From Promicromonosporaceae bacterium (GTDB lineage: Bacteria > Actinomycetota > Actinomycetes > Actinomycetales > Cellulomonadaceae): a DNA stretch of 6,101 nucleotides. The stretch lies in assembly GCA_009782865.1 (NCBI GenBank), contig WRIF01000103.1:1-6101 (forward strand), written 5' to 3'. Positions 4,441 to 6,101 of the stretch are shown here, in pieces. A program made the position numbers and the translations under genes. Every line of letters begins with the position of its first letter. Positions within the stretch are counted from its first letter, which is position 1. The notes below the pieces were generated by a model. The model saw nothing but the letters and a program-made list of their open reading frames with translations. It ran no database searches and was not told the origin of the DNA.

Positions 4441-6101
4441 CTAGGGGCGGAAGAAGCCGGTGCCCAGGGAGCCGATGGTGTAGTTGACCTGTGAGGTGGT
4501 GAATCCGTTTTCTAGTAGCCAGGTAGCCAGGTCGGCGATGGTGACTTGTCTGGGCTGGGTCCAACGGGCTTGTGCTCGGGCCAGGGCCTGCTGATTGAAG
4601 TCAAAACTGCTGGCGGGGATCATGGCGTCAATGAGGGGCAGTGGCCAGCGGTAGATCAGTGGTTCGTGGCCCCAGGTGGGCTGTCCGCTCCAGCGATTCC
4701 AGCCGACGGGCAGTGCCCGGAAGTCGGTCCACTGGACATGGCTCATAGCACTGGTGGGCAGGTGTTCGTTCGTGCCGGGGTGGCCCTGAGTGGTCCATAG
4801 GCAGGTGACGTTCGGGTCCCACCACCTACAGGAGGGCAAGAGCCAGCCCCAGATGCCGCGGGCGTGGTGGCCGGCGTTGAGGGTGATGTCTGCGCGGGCC
4901 TGGGCGATCCAGTCGTTCATGGGAATGTCGGCGCACGATACGACGAACATTGCCGCAGCCGTGTCACGGCTGAGGTTGTAGTAGGCGGCTGCCGCAGCGT
5001 GAACGCCTGGCGGTTGGTGGCCCATGTTGTGGTGGCGATAGTTCACCCGGGCCAGTGCAGCCTGTTCCTGGGGGGTCATCGAGTCGCAGGACCGGCCAGC
5101 CTGCCACTGGTTGAGCATGTCGCGAATGAAGGGTTCGGGGTTGACCGGCGCGGGGACGTGGGTGATGAGGTTGTGGTCGAAGCGGCCGGTGAGGACGTGG
5201 TCGTCGGCGCGGCCGAAGGCGAAGATTTGGCCGGCGTTGCCTCCGGTGCCGTGGGTGTCGACGTAGAAGCGGTTGCCGCGGCGGACGGTTTTGTTGTCGC
5301 GGCCGTCACCGTTCCAGTCTCCGACTAGGACGTCGTCGGTGTGTCGGCCGAAGGTGAAGGTGTGGTGGGCGTTGCCGGAGAGGAGGTCGTTGCGCAGGAA
5401 GAAGGTGTTGCCGCGGCGGACTGCAAACGTGTCACCAGGTTGTCCGTCCCAGGCGCCGACGAGTACTTCGTCGCCAGCGCGGCCGAAGTGCAGGATGCGG
5501 TCTGCCGGGCCGGAGGTGAGGGTGTTGCGGATGTGGAAGGCATTGCCGCGGCGGATGGCGAATGTGTCGCGCCCGTCTGCGTTGAAGTCTCCGATGAAGA
5601 CCTCGTCACCGAGGCGGCCGAAGGTGAAGGCGGGCGGGCGTAGGTCGCCAATGTGGCGTTGGACGAAGATCTGGTTGCCGCGGCGTAGCGCGAACTCGGT
5701 GTAGCCGTTGCCGTTGAAGTCGCCGGCGAAGATCTCGTCGCCGGCGTGGCCGAAGACGAACCGGCGGACTGTTTGCCCGCCGAGGACTCCTTGGATGTAG
5801 ATGGCGTTCCCGCGACGGACGGCTAGCGTGTCGCCGGCGGGGATCGGAGCGCGCAGCGGTTCAAGGGCGAGACTCTCGAAGTCTGCCTCCCGGTCGAAGT
5901 CCCATTCGAGGCCGGGGGTCTCGCCCCAGGAGCCGTCTTGGTCAGCGTCGACGTCGTGGTGGTCGCCTGCGTCTGGAGCGAGTTCGATGGGCGGGGTCTC
6001 TTCACCTGCAGGCTTGTCTTCGTACGGGTCCGTCTCGGGCAGATGGTCATCGAGGACTGAGTGCGTCTCTTCGGGATCGGTCTCGGCGTAGGTGGGCTCG
6101 T
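4441..6101 (-). CDS. Secreted or surface FG-GAP/VCBS-like repeat protein with unknown Trp/Cys C-terminal domain; 5' end outside window
   Basis: The frame is open from 6099 to TAG 4443-4441 (552 codons), so an internal ATG at 5118 is not the start. By residue of the visible part, 1-82 is an acidic Asp/Glu/Pro linker. Residues 83-305 are five 44-45 residue repeats built on DWNGDGRD...VRRGNxFxxRN...FxFGRxGDEVLVG, with Ca-loop-like DxNxDGxD sequences in several; such FG-GAP/VCBS-like repeats form beta-propeller blades in exported proteins. Residues 306-552 form a domain I do not recognise, starting near EPFIRDMLNQWQ and rich in Trp (GIWGWLLPSCRWWDP), with Cys at 338, 389, 424 and 433 and a C-terminus FTTSQVNYTIGSLGTGFF. 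In actinobacteria these repeats often follow amidase, hydrolase or peptidase domains, which would lie outside the window. The gene probably leads an operon with the next gene 40 bases downstream. An exported location is inferred from the repeats and cysteines, as no signal peptide is in view. Confidence 0.85.
   Translation of the reverse strand, partial: EPTYAETDPEETHSVLDDHLPETDPYEDKPAGEETPPIELAPDAGDHHDVDADQDGSWGETPGLEWDFDREADFESLALEPLRAPIPAGDTLAVRRGNAIYIQGVLGGQTVRRFVFGHAGDEIFAGDFNGNGYTEFALRRGNQIFVQRHIGDLRPPAFTFGRLGDEVFIGDFNADGRDTFAIRRGNAFHIRNTLTSGPADRILHFGRAGDEVLVGAWDGQPGDTFAVRRGNTFFLRNDLLSGNAHHTFTFGRHTDDVLVGDWNGDGRDNKTVRRGNRFYVDTHGTGGNAGQIFAFGRADDHVLTGRFDHNLITHVPAPVNPEPFIRDMLNQWQAGRSCDSMTPQEQAALARVNYRHHNMGHQPPGVHAAAAAYYNLSRDTAAAMFVVSCADIPMNDWIAQARADITLNAGHHARGIWGWLLPSCRWWDPNVTCLWTTQGHPGTNEHLPTSAMSHVQWTDFRALPVGWNRWSGQPTWGHEPLIYRWPLPLIDAMIPASSFDFNQQALARAQARWTQPRQVTIADLATWLLENGFTTSQVNYTIGSLGTGFFRP
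5185..5853 (-). repeat. Five tandem FG-GAP/VCBS-like protein repeats encoded in the DNA
   Basis: Unit boundaries on the minus strand are at 5853, 5721, 5589, 5454, 5319 and 5185, giving periods of 132, 132, 135, 135 and 135 bases. Each unit keeps RRGN in the middle and a FG(R/H)xxD(E/D/H) turn near the end. The DNA repeats are diverged but still recognisable, for example around the codons for VRRGN. Units 2, 3 and 5 carry the Asn/Asp-Gly loop; unit 1 has lost it and unit 4 has AWDGQPGD. Confidence 0.85.

Noticed and set aside
5273..5704. Plus-strand and other minus-strand frames inside the repeat region
   Set aside because: Their Arg/Ser/Thr/Pro-rich periodic translations mirror the 135-base periodicity of the true gene on the minus strand.

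Overview
The window looks like chromosomal DNA from a GC-rich actinobacterium. The signs are a strong G/C bias at third codon positions, an IS3-family transposase of the type common in Micrococcales and Actinomycetales, and secreted repeats with a 'VRRGN' core that I associate with the same group. That placement is inference. Every gene and gene remnant I can support lies on the minus strand, so the biological order runs from high to low coordinates.

Surface-protein cluster (about 6101 to 1946). The window opens inside a large reading frame (6101-4441). It has an acidic linker, five 44-45 residue FG-GAP/VCBS-like repeats, and an unrecognised Trp-rich C-terminal domain with four cysteines. Forty bases later comes a 346-aa single-pass membrane-anchored protein (4400-3360): basic N-terminus, transmembrane anchor, Ala-rich helical ectodomain, Gly/Ser then Pro/Gln linker, and a short C-terminal peptide with four cysteines. 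A paralogue of the same architecture (340 aa, 2968-1946) follows. Between the two paralogues is an open frame without a clear start (3288-2965) that overlaps the second paralogue by ATGA and faintly resembles the C-terminus of the large repeat protein. A third copy survives only as a roughly 100-base fragment at 1931-1830. Together these look like a tandemly amplified, poorly characterised cell-surface locus.

Decay zone (about 1931 to 466). A defective IS3-family element lies at 1803-656. Degenerate inverted repeats are still visible at its ends. OrfA is interrupted by an amber codon, the OrfA/OrfB junction is deleted, the first catalytic Asp of the DDE triad is gone, and OrfB ends early at an amber codon. 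On one side it touches the broken third surface-gene copy. On the other it touches the end of a zinc-ribbon (DUF4379-like) gene that also carries an amber codon. I see no target duplication, so the element probably mediated or marks a deletion joining two unrelated genes.

Housekeeping edge (339 to 1). The 5' third of dinB (DNA polymerase IV) runs off the window. It has a good Shine-Dalgarno, a perfect -10 hexamer, and a near-match to the actinobacterial/Firmicute LexA box just upstream.

The plus strand carries only shadow frames. I found no tRNA, rRNA, CRISPR array or convincing intrinsic terminator.
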